From an uncultured Collinsella sp. (GTDB taxonomy: Bacteria; Actinomycetota; Coriobacteriia; Coriobacteriales; Coriobacteriaceae), in NCBI GenBank assembly GCA_900552145.1, contig URYW01000009.1, positions 1 to 41,414 on the forward strand: 41,414 bases of DNA, given 5' to 3'. Below are positions 1 through 6,214 of this stretch, piece after piece; the first letter of the stretch is position 1; every line of letters begins with the position of its first letter. A program made the translations under genes and the position numbers. The notes beneath the pieces are model-generated. The model was given only the letters and a program-made list of their open reading frames with translations. It was not told the origin of the DNA and made no database searches.

Positions 1-84
1 GTTAAAGATTGCATAACATCCCATAAAACCACCGATAAAAGTCACCGTCAGGTGAAGGCGGCGTTCGAGGACTGCTTTATCCAT
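1..84 (-). CDS. DUF1275 (YoaK-like) membrane protein, N-terminus only
   Basis: The reverse strand encodes an open 28-residue N-terminus beginning MDKAVLERRLHLTVTF and continuing off the left edge. The charged start followed by a hydrophobic segment with GGFMGCYAIFN resembles the first membrane segment of DUF1275/YoaK family proteins, whose function is unknown. An AGGA ribosome site lies about 9 nt before the ATG at 84. Only the first helix is visible, so the family call is tentative; that a gene starts here is more secure. Confidence 0.5.
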   Translation of the reverse strand, partial: MDKAVLERRLHLTVTFIGGFMGCYAIFN

Positions 85-180
85 GTATATCATTCCTATC
101 TTTCTGATTTTGAGCTTATTATAGTATCTAAATATTCAAGAAGCTAAACGCTTTGCATGCGGGTTCAATGTTTCGATGGA

Positions 181-295
181 GAGGCGAAACGAAGCTGTTA
201 CCTACCTCGACGCAAAGGCGATATGAAGTCGTTGCGCAAGTCGCCGGCGAGACGAAACGAAGCTGCGATCCAACTCGACGAGGAAGCACTACGAA
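181..295. repeat. Imperfect direct repeat, period 68 bp
   Basis: Positions 181-227 and 249-295 match closely, sharing CGAAACGAAGCTG and CTCGACG blocks. The stretch 85-615 has no convincing gene: the short ORFs here lack ribosome sites and family resemblance. It looks like decayed intergenic DNA. Confidence 0.5.
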
Positions 296-418
296 ACCTT
301 CACCTAACACTACGGGTGGATGGCTGAGCTACGGTGCGCAACTCGATTGCATTTGAATGATTCGGTGCGGTCCGATGGATTGGCCGCAATCGGACTGTTC
401 GGCTTCGGTGTAATAATT

Positions 419-482
419 CCGCGACGGTCGCAGGGCTCAGTGACAGTTGAATCGTCCCGCGACGATTGCATGGCTCAGCGAC
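419..482. repeat. Imperfect direct repeat, period 38 bp
   Basis: Two 26-bp copies (419-444 and 457-482) share CCGCGACG at the left and GGCTCAG at the right with a few substitutions. Function unknown. They share no evident sequence with the 68-bp repeat upstream. Confidence 0.45.
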
Positions 483-615
483 GTTTCGTTTGCTCCGCTT
501 CGATTGGATGGCACGGCTGGGTTTGGCGGGCCGCATCCTTGATCGGCCATTGCCGAGCCTCTGAACGCCCCTGACCGCACGTTGAAGCGAATTGAAAAAA
601 GTTTCAAATTGGGGG

Positions 616-644
616 TTGCGCGGGGTTTGGGGTTCCGGTAATAT
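616..644 (+). promoter_or_regulatory. Predicted sigma-70-type promoter of tRNA-Asp
   Basis: TTGCGC (616-621) and TAATAT (639-644) are separated by 17 bp and lie 36 bp upstream of the tRNA. A small GCTGCT/AGCAGC hairpin (652-669) lies in the leader. Confidence 0.5.
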
Positions 645-679
645 ACCCTTCGCTGCTTGAGAGAGCAGCTTGACAACAC

Positions 680-756
<77 letters not shown>

Positions 757-764
757 ACGCAATT

Positions 765-793
765 AAAGCCACGTCTTCGGACGTGGCTTTTTG
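765..793 (+). terminator. Intrinsic terminator after tRNA-Asp
   Basis: AAAGCCACGTC and GACGTGGCTTT form an 11-bp stem with a TTCG tetraloop followed by a T-run. It lies 9 nt after the CCA end. Confidence 0.9.
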
Positions 794-897
794 CGTTTGA
801 TGCACTTTGTTTCGATAGAACGATCGCCCCGGTGCATCTTCGCCCAGAATCCCCGCGCCTTCGGGAACGAAAGTAAAATCTAATAGGTATATCTGTC

Positions 898-955
898 TGA
901 ACAACAGCTTTGTTGCGCAACACCTGTTCAACGAGACAGGGGGTTAGGTTATACT
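898..955 (+). promoter_or_regulatory. Possible promoter/operator of the Rrf2 gene
   Basis: A TATACT -10 box (950-955) is preceded by a weak TTCAAC (927-932) at 17 bp. Just upstream are a perfect 10-bp palindrome GTTGCGCAAC (912-921) and the inverted pair TGAACA (898) / TGTTCA (925). Their position suits an autoregulatory operator. The rest of 794-1115 shows no gene. Confidence 0.3.
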
Positions 956-1115
956 AAATTGCACTGTGCGCCGCATTTGATGCATTTCGCTCCAAGCGCG
1001 GCACTCAGTGGATATCCGATTTACCATTTGGATGTCCTGGCGGTCATTTAGCGTCTCGACACAAGCTCGGCCCCGGAGCTCGTTCGAGCTGTTCGTATTC
1101 CTTGAAAGGGGAAAA

Positions 1116-1601
1116 ATGGACATATCGAGGAAGACTGATTACGCCCTTCGCATGCTGGCGATGCTTGCCGAGGATCCGGAGCGTTTGCTTTCTGTTCGCA
1201 CCGCTGCCGAAGAGGTCAATGTCCCGTATTCGTTTGCCCGCTCGATTCAGCACGGTTTGGTCCAGGCCGGTATTGTGGAGAGCCTGCGTGGCGTCCACGG
1301 TGGCATGCGTCTCAAGGTCAGTCCGGACGACGTTACTATCCGCCAGGTCGTCGAGGCCGTTCAGGGCCCTATGGTTATGAACGATTGCACCGCGCCCGAT
1401 GGTGACTGTGCGCGCATGGGCACGTGCTGCTATCATCCCCTGTGGGCCGGAGCCCAGGCGTTGATGCGCGACTACCTCGATTCCGTTTCGCTCGGCGACA
1501 TCGTCGCTCACCGCCAGTTCCCGGCCGTCGATCCCAAGTTCGCCGACCGCGAAGCGTTTCCCGAGTACGCCACCTGCGCGTGCGCTTACCGGGAGGAATA
1601 A
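1116..1601 (+). CDS. Rrf2-family transcriptional regulator, Cys-rich
   Basis: A 161-residue winged-helix regulator. The N-terminus (MDISRKTDYALRMLAMLAE) is the typical Rrf2 start, and the wing carries GVHGGMRL near residue 60. In this family a later Cys triad binds an Fe-S cluster that senses NO, iron or redox state (IscR, NsrR, RsrR). Here Cys91, Cys98, Cys104 and Cys105 lie in that loop, with two more near the C-terminus (154, 156). The spacing matches no subfamily exactly, so the signal sensed is unknown. The ATG at 1116 follows GAAAGGGG; an upstream in-frame ATG at 1008 lacks a ribosome site. It lies 21 bp before the MutY-like gene, so the two may be co-transcribed. Confidence 0.88.
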   Translation: MDISRKTDYALRMLAMLAEDPERLLSVRTAAEEVNVPYSFARSIQHGLVQAGIVESLRGVHGGMRLKVSPDDVTIRQVVEAVQGPMVMNDCTAPDGDCARMGTCCYHPLWAGAQALMRDYLDSVSLGDIVAHRQFPAVDPKFADREAFPEYATCACAYREE

Positions 1602-1622
1602 CGCCGCATAAGGAGCATAGCC

Positions 1623-2528
1623 ATGATTCAGGACCCCTTTCGTTCGATGATTCGTTCGGAAGGGGTCCTGCGTTATCGCGACCTTCCGTGGCGCCGTACG
1701 CGTGACCCGTACATCATTTGGCTTTCCGAGGTCATGCTGCAGCAAACACAGGTGCCGCGTGTGGAGGCGCGCATGCCGGTGTGGCTCGATCGTTTTCCGA
1801 CTGTGCAGGCGCTTGCCCAGGCCGCGCCTTCCGATGTTTTGGACGCTTGGCAGGGCATGGGCTACAACCGACGCGCTCTGGCGCTTCACGGGGCCGCTCA
1901 GCGCGTTGTAGAGGACTGGGACGGGGAGTTTCCGCGTGAGACGCGTGACTTGGTCGCTCTGCCTGGTATTGGCCCGGCAACGGCGCAGGGTATCCGGTCG
2001 TTTGCGTTTGATCTTCCGGGTGTGTATCTAGAGACCAACGTGCGCACGGTCTTTTTGCATCATTTCTTTCCCGATGTGCCGGCTGTTCCCGATCGCGAGC
2101 TGGTGCCGCTGATTCAAGCCGCCTGTCCGGCGGCCCCCGGTGCGGTGGCGGATGAGATCGCACCCTTTGCCGTGCCTCAAGACGATGCCGACACGCCGCG
2201 CGCGTGGTATTACGCGCTGCTAGATTATGGCGCGTATCTTAAGAAGACGCTGCCCAATCCGTCCAGGCGCTCGGCGGGCTATAGTCGTCAGTCCAAGTTC
2301 GAGGGCTCGCGTCGCCAAAAGCGCGCGCATATCGTGCGTATGTTGCTGGCAGCGCGCGATGGGCAGCCGGCGGGGATTACGCTTGCTGATGCCGTGGTGG
2401 GCGTTAACGAGATGGAAGCGGCAGCCGGCCGAGAGCCGGTCGAGCGCGAGTTGGTCGCAAGCATTCTTGCCGATCTTGAGCGCGAGGGCTTTTGCCGCTC
2501 CGAGGGCGATCGTTGGCTGAGTGTGTAG
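1623..2528 (+). CDS. mutY: MutY-like A/G-specific adenine DNA glycosylase, cluster-less
   Basis: A 301-residue HhH-GPD glycosylase, expected to remove adenine mispaired with 8-oxoguanine. The MutY signature WLSEVMLQQTQV includes the catalytic Glu36, and the helix-hairpin-helix reads LPGIGPATA (113-121). Two features depart from classical MutY. The catalytic Asp is replaced by Glu137 in YLETNVRTVF. The four-Cys Fe-S motif after the GPD domain is absent, only two isolated Cys being present. No NUDIX-like 8-oxoG domain follows; residues 235-301 look like a small helical or winged-helix extension. The ATG follows AAGGAG. Cluster-less MutY relatives are known, so it is probably active. It might be redox-regulated together with the upstream Rrf2 gene (inference). 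Confidence 0.85.
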   Translation: MIQDPFRSMIRSEGVLRYRDLPWRRTRDPYIIWLSEVMLQQTQVPRVEARMPVWLDRFPTVQALAQAAPSDVLDAWQGMGYNRRALALHGAAQRVVEDWDGEFPRETRDLVALPGIGPATAQGIRSFAFDLPGVYLETNVRTVFLHHFFPDVPAVPDRELVPLIQAACPAAPGAVADEIAPFAVPQDDADTPRAWYYALLDYGAYLKKTLPNPSRRSAGYSRQSKFEGSRRQKRAHIVRMLLAARDGQPAGITLADAVVGVNEMEAAAGREPVERELVASILADLEREGFCRSEGDRWLSV

Positions 2529-2539
2529 CCCGTTCGAAT

Positions 2540-2568
2540 TTGAAGAACGAGATTGTAGGGTTTAAATT
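2540..2568 (+). promoter_or_regulatory. Possible rubrerythrin promoter
   Basis: TTGAAG (2540-2545) and TAAATT (2563-2568) are 17 bp apart in the AT-rich gap before the rubrerythrin gene. The match is only moderate. Confidence 0.35.
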
Positions 2569-2642
2569 TTCGGCTTGAGGGCATCCTAAAGGCAAAGCCG
2601 CTCGAAGCCTACGGGCGGCATGCGTTGAAGGGAAGTACACCT

Positions 2643-3182
2643 ATGGATTTTGAGAATTCCCAAACCAAGAAGAACCTCGAGACCGCTTTTGCCGGTGAGT
2701 CCCAGGCACACACCAAGTATCGCTACTATGCCTCCAAGGCCAAGAAGGACGGCTACGTTCAGATCTCGAACATCTTTGCCGAGACGGCTGGCAACGAGTC
2801 CGAGCACGCCAAACTGTGGTTTAAATATCTGCACGACGGCGCCGTTCCGGGCACTCTGGACAACCTGCGCGACGCCGCCGCAGGCGAGAACTACGAGTGG
2901 ACCACGATGTATGACGAGTTCGCCAAGACCGCCGAGGAGGAGGGCTTTGCCGAGATCGCCGAGAAGTTCCGTGGCGTCGCCGCCGTCGAGAAGGCCCACG
3001 AGGAGCGCTACAACAAACTCGTCGAGCGCATCGAGTCGGGCGAGGTGTTTGAGCGCGAGGGCGTGAAGGTGTGGAAGTGCCTGAACTGCGGGCACCTGCA
3101 CGTTGGTGCCGAGGCGCCTGAGGTGTGCCCGGTGTGTAACCACCCGAAGGCGTACTTTGAGGAGCAGGTGGTGAACTACTAG
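2643..3182 (+). CDS. rbr: Rubrerythrin
   Basis: A 179-residue non-heme iron peroxidase that reduces hydrogen peroxide in the cytoplasm of anaerobes, using electrons from rubredoxin or NADH systems. The N-terminal ferritin-like four-helix domain carries the diiron Glu/His residues in FAGESQAHTKY, NESEHAKLWF and VAAVEKAHEERY. The C-terminal rubredoxin-like domain has two Cys pairs, CLNCGH and CPVCNH, for a mononuclear iron. Domain order and length match classical rubrerythrin. The ATG at 2643 follows GAAGGGAAG; an upstream in-frame TTG is less likely. It is followed by a large hairpin element and a terminator, so it is probably monocistronic. Confidence 0.95.
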   Translation: MDFENSQTKKNLETAFAGESQAHTKYRYYASKAKKDGYVQISNIFAETAGNESEHAKLWFKYLHDGAVPGTLDNLRDAAAGENYEWTTMYDEFAKTAEEEGFAEIAEKFRGVAAVEKAHEERYNKLVERIESGEVFEREGVKVWKCLNCGHLHVGAEAPEVCPVCNHPKAYFEEQVVNY

Positions 3183-3203
3183 CGCTTGGCGCTAGCGTGA
3201 GCT

Positions 3204-3329
3204 GGGCCGGGAGGGCCGGACTACCTTCCCTCCTCGCTCACGGCTTCGCAGGGTCGCGTTGAGGGAAGGTAGTCCGGCCCTCCCGGCCCGCTTTGGGTCG
3301 TCGCGTGCTCGCTACAGAAAAGCTGATAA
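3204..3329 (+). repeat. Structured repeat family A, copy 1 (29-bp-armed hairpin plus conserved tail)
   Basis: The arms 3204-3232 and 3261-3289 are perfectly complementary over 29 bp. The loop contains CTCGCTCACGGCT and CGCAGGGTCGCG. It is followed by the tail GGGTCGTCGCGTGCTCGCTA and CTGATAA. Loop and tail recur in copy 2 (4106-4234) while the arm sequences differ. It starts 21 nt after the rubrerythrin stop. Confidence 0.8.
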
Positions 3330-3339
3330 AAAAGTTTGT

Positions 3340-3369
3340 GTGCCGCCCCTTATGGGGCGGCACGTTTTT
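3340..3369 (+). terminator. Intrinsic terminator
   Basis: GTGCCGCCCC and GGGGCGGCAC form a 10-bp stem with loop TTAT, followed by GTTTTTG. A nearly identical copy is at 4244-4273. Confidence 0.85.
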
Positions 3370-3454
3370 GTGGGGGCCGGTTGAGGCGGTGACGTTGCTT
3401 GGAGGGTACACTGGGTAGCGTTGGCTATTCGTTTCCTCTTGTGAGGTGTTGGTT

Positions 3455-4087
3455 ATGGGTAAGAAGTCTCGGGCTCGGGTTGCTGCGGCGGGAACTCGCA
3501 AGGATCCTGGTCGTCGGGTTGCCGAGGGTAAAAAGGCCGATCGTGCTGAGAAGGACAAGAAAGTCGGCGCGCATGCTCATCCTGAGTGGGCGCCTCATTT
3601 GAATTCGGCTAGTGAGGATTTGACTGCCAAGCTGTTCACGATGGTCGAGGTCATCTTGGGTGTGGTGCCCGTGGTGGTCATTGGCCTGTTCCTGGCCTCT
3701 AAGGATGCCACGAGCGTGGATAAGCTCACCGGGGTCTTTTCGCAGGAGCCCTCGATGGTGGTCACGTTTATTTCTGCGTGCTTGCAGCCGTTTGTGGCGT
3801 ACATGCTGTATATGGTCTACCGCAAATACTGCGAGGGCGACGCTGGTTTTGTCGCCGGCAACCTGATCGGTCTTTTGTGCTCCGAGATCCTACTGCTCAA
3901 TATCCCGGGCGTCATCGGTATGGGCATCTTGCTGTGGCGTGTTTGGCGCAACGTTGCTCCGCACTTTGAGAGCTGGTTGTTTGAGCGCCGTGCAATGGGC
4001 GTGCTGGCAGACATCGCCGGGTCGCTCGTGATTCTCGTCTTGGCATTTATGTGCGCCACCGCCGCCCGAGGTCTCGCGGGCATGTAA
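3455..4087 (+). CDS. Hypothetical integral membrane protein (about four TM segments)
   Basis: A 210-residue protein not recognised as a named family. The first 45 residues are very basic (repeated Lys/Arg, KKSRARVAAAGTRKD). Hydrophobic segments follow near residues 62-85, 100-125, 140-165 and 185-208, with short basic loops (VYRKYCEG, LWRVWRN). The ATG at 3455 sits 8 nt after GAGG; a GTG nine bases upstream is less likely. It stands alone between two copies of repeat family A and their twin terminators, an unusual bracketing. No function is inferred. Confidence 0.8.
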   Translation: MGKKSRARVAAAGTRKDPGRRVAEGKKADRAEKDKKVGAHAHPEWAPHLNSASEDLTAKLFTMVEVILGVVPVVVIGLFLASKDATSVDKLTGVFSQEPSMVVTFISACLQPFVAYMLYMVYRKYCEGDAGFVAGNLIGLLCSEILLLNIPGVIGMGILLWRVWRNVAPHFESWLFERRAMGVLADIAGSLVILVLAFMCATAARGLAGM

Positions 4088-4105
4088 AGATGCCTTCACC
4101 GACTG

Positions 4106-4234
4106 CGGAGCGCAGGGCGGGGAAACACCTTTCCCTCTCGCTCACGGCTCCGCAGGTCGCGCGAGGCAAAGGTGTTTCCCCGCCCTGCGCTCCGGCTTCG
4201 GGTCGTCGCGTGCTCGCTACTGAAAAACTGATAA
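4106..4234 (+). repeat. Structured repeat family A, copy 2
   Basis: The arms 4106-4137 and 4163-4194 pair over 32 bp with one mismatch. The loop CTCACGGCTCCGCAGGTCGCG and the tail GGGTCGTCGCGTGCTCGCTA / CTGATAA match copy 1 almost base for base. The arms are unrelated in sequence to copy 1 yet still complementary to each other. It lies 18 nt after the stop of the membrane protein gene. Confidence 0.8.
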
Positions 4235-4243
4235 GAAGTTAGC

Positions 4244-4273
4244 GTGCCGCCCCTTTTGGGGCGGCACGTTTTT
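4244..4273 (+). terminator. Intrinsic terminator (twin of 3340-3369)
   Basis: The same GTGCCGCCCC/GGGGCGGCAC stem with loop TTTT and a following T5 run. Confidence 0.85.
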
Positions 4274-4300
4274 GTATGGGGTCCCTGTCTTCACAATTTT

Positions 4301-4329
4301 CGTCAAGCTTTTGGTTAGATTTTGGTCAG
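4301..4329 (+). promoter_or_regulatory. Paired TTTGGTYAG motif upstream of the small membrane protein gene
   Basis: CGTCAAGC is followed by TTTTGGTTAG and TTTTGGTCAG 11 bp apart. A similar arrangement (CGTCAAGC, TTTGGTCAG, TTTGGTTAG) occurs at 34311-34350 before the AbiEi-like gene. It may be a shared regulatory site; nothing else stands out in 4274-4526. Confidence 0.25.
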
Positions 4330-4526
4330 TTGGCGTAAGGGTGGAAGGCCAAAAGATTGTTGGCGAAAAAAGCTCAGAGAAAGTGCTGGTAGGGGAGTTG
4401 TTGAGCTTTTCGACAGCTTTTGAGCAAAAGAAACTTTGTGGCTATTGCCGGCGATTGCGTTGTCGCGGTCATGGCGGTGCGGGATGCTGGTCGTAAGCGT
4501 CGAATGCTCCGATTTTGGAGGCCAGC

Positions 4527-4949
4527 ATGGATTTGTTTCTTGAGACTCCGCAGCAACAAGCTGAGCGCATGCTGCGTCAGCAGCAACGACTCATGGAGAT
4601 GCAAATGCAAGGGGTAGCCGCCCAGCCCCCTGCGCAAAATGCCACGCCTGCGGTTACGCCTGCGGGCGAATCGGCACCAGAGGCCTATTCCGTACAGCAA
4701 GATTCATATGCGCAGGAGCTCGCGTTCGACAAGCGTCGTGCGCGTCGTCGCCGCGTGGGCCAGCGCCTGCGCACATTAGCGATGATCGTGCTCATTCCGT
4801 TAGGACTTGCGGCCATCTTTCTGGCGTCGTATGCCCTCACGTGCATCCTCAACGGTGCTTCGCCCGGCGAAGTGCTCCAACATCTGTCGGCCCTCGGCCG
4901 GCGCCTAGGCGATGTCATAACAACAATCCGCGCCGGCTGGGAGAGTTAG
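4527..4949 (+). CDS. Hypothetical single-span membrane protein
   Basis: A 140-residue protein. Residues 1-35 are Gln/Met-rich and probably helical (QQQAERMLRQQQRLMEMQMQ), followed by a Pro/Ala-rich linker. A basic patch (DKRRARRRRVGQRLR) precedes one strong membrane segment around residues 90-112, giving a likely N-in topology. The ATG at 4527 follows TTTTGGAGG with good spacing. No recognised family and no obvious partner; the coding call rests on the ribosome site and the sensible topology. Confidence 0.65.
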   Translation: MDLFLETPQQQAERMLRQQQRLMEMQMQGVAAQPPAQNATPAVTPAGESAPEAYSVQQDSYAQELAFDKRRARRRRVGQRLRTLAMIVLIPLGLAAIFLASYALTCILNGASPGEVLQHLSALGRRLGDVITTIRAGWES

Positions 4950-5014
4950 CGTTTGTCACATTAGGACTTCTAGGGTGTAGGGATTATCGCCACGAGCGGA
5001 ATTCTTGCATCCTG

Positions 5015-5060
5015 TTGGTCCTGTCGTGCGACTGAATAGTATTATTGAAGATGAATAATA
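5015..5060 (+). promoter_or_regulatory. Promoter with overlapping inverted repeat before the NTase/HTH pair
   Basis: TTGGTC (5015-5020) and TAGTAT (5037-5042) are 16 bp apart. A perfect 7-bp-armed inverted repeat, TATTATT (5040-5046) / AATAATA (5054-5060), overlaps the -10 box and start region. That is the expected position for an autorepression operator of a toxin-antitoxin operon. Confidence 0.45.
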
Positions 5061-5072
5061 ATAGGATTTGTT

Positions 5073-5603
5073 ATGTATAAGCAGGATTTAGAACAGACTC
5101 TGTTGGGCATTGACGAAGAGGCAGAGCTGGAAATAGGTCCAAGAGACGACAGGCCGAGCGTTGTATTGGTGGGAGGAGGCGCCTTCATGCTAAACGATGT
5201 GACGAATCGTTCGGTTACACATGACATCGATGTGTTTGAGGCAGACAGGTGCCTCCGCGAGATCATAGCTCGATACCCCGAGGTGAATGGTATGGCGGTG
5301 GCATATTGTAATCAGATGCCATTCAATTACGAAGATCGTTTGATCCCCTTGGATATTGGGGCGCGTTTTATCAGGTACTTTACGCCATCCTTGGAGGACC
5401 TGGCGGTAATGAAGCTCTATGCCTACCGCCCGAACGACATCGTCGATCTTCATAGCCAGGCATTCGTCGACCGACTTGATTGGGGACTGCTCGAACGGCT
5501 TATATTCGACGAGGGCGAGGCGCTGGCGTCGTCGCCTTCGGAGCGGAGTTATCAAGAGATGGTCTGCGCATACAGCCAATACAAAAAGGAGGTGCTCGGT
5601 TGA
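5073..5603 (+). CDS. DUF6036-type nucleotidyltransferase, putative toxin
   Basis: A 176-residue minimal nucleotidyltransferase-like protein. The fold signature is VLVGGGAFM (31-40) followed by THDIDVF with Asp51 and Asp53, matching the GG...DxD metal-binding pattern of the AbiEii/DUF6036 group. The later block LEDLAVMKLYAYRPNDIVDL is also typical. Relatives act as toxins in type IV-like toxin-antitoxin pairs that may transfer nucleotides to tRNA or other targets. The ATG follows AGGA. Its stop overlaps the TTG start of the next gene, so the two are translationally coupled. GC content looks lower than in neighbours, hinting at horizontal origin. The toxin role is inferred. Confidence 0.7.
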   Translation: MYKQDLEQTLLGIDEEAELEIGPRDDRPSVVLVGGGAFMLNDVTNRSVTHDIDVFEADRCLREIIARYPEVNGMAVAYCNQMPFNYEDRLIPLDIGARFIRYFTPSLEDLAVMKLYAYRPNDIVDLHSQAFVDRLDWGLLERLIFDEGEALASSPSERSYQEMVCAYSQYKKEVLG

Positions 5604-6163
5604 ATCTGACCTTTGAGGGATTCTTAAAAGGCTATTGCCGAGAGCTATCCGGACAGCAGTCGCTCAGTTTTAGAAAACTGGTTAAGCAAGCGACGGCGGT
5701 TGCGCCGCGCGTGGCGGAGCCCCTGTTTTTGCTCGCTTTGGCACAGGGTAAAGCCGAATACGTTCTGGGCTTATCCGAGGGTTTGTGGATGGAAGAGGGT
5801 TACCGAGGCGTTTTGTCCTTGTACGCCCAAACGGGTAGCCTGGCATCTCTATGCGCCGAGGACAAACTTCCTAATCGTTATGCCAACGTTTGGCGTGCGT
5901 ATAGAGCGGTGAAGGAAAAGCCGACGGTCGACAGAAGGGTGAACGCCCTGATGAGAAAGAAAACGCTGGAAGCATTGGAGGAATCGGGTGAAACGCGCTA
6001 TGGCCTCTGCCGTGCTCTGCACCTGAATAAGGGAAACGTTTACGCATACTTAGCCGGTGATGACTCAAAGGTGAGCAGGAAGACAGCGCGCCGTATTATG
6101 GAATATGCGGAAGAGAGAAGCACCCAAGAAGGCGCCGGGCGCCCGGTGCGTGTGGCGGGGTAA
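5600..6163 (+). CDS. HTH protein paired with the nucleotidyltransferase, putative antitoxin
   Basis: A 187-residue protein starting at TTG 5600, which overlaps the upstream TGA and is preceded by AAGGAGGTG. Residues 1-130 are mostly helical without a recognised signature. Residues about 145-178 (RYGLCRALHLNKGNVYAYL, then KTARRIMEY) form a convincing helix-turn-helix of the XRE or phage-repressor type. It probably binds the inverted repeat at 5040-5060 and neutralises the upstream protein. The longer in-frame reading from 5480 is rejected because it overlaps the upstream gene. The order (enzyme first, DNA-binding protein second) is the reverse of canonical AbiE. Confidence 0.7.
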   Translation: MNLTFEGFLKGYCRELSGQQSLSFRKLVKQATAVAPRVAEPLFLLALAQGKAEYVLGLSEGLWMEEGYRGVLSLYAQTGSLASLCAEDKLPNRYANVWRAYRAVKEKPTVDRRVNALMRKKTLEALEESGETRYGLCRALHLNKGNVYAYLAGDDSKVSRKTARRIMEYAEERSTQEGAGRPVRVAG

Positions 6164-6214
6164 GATTGATCGCGGTTTTGATTGGTGCTCGATTGGGTTT
6201 GTTGGGCGGAGTTT

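Noticed and set aside
1008..1115. Longer Rrf2 start at 1008
   Set aside because: No ribosome site; the family N-terminus begins at MDISRKTDYAL (1116).
4272..4496. 74-codon plus-strand open frame
   Set aside because: No ribosome site or recognisable sequence; it overlaps the terminator T-run region and regulatory motif.
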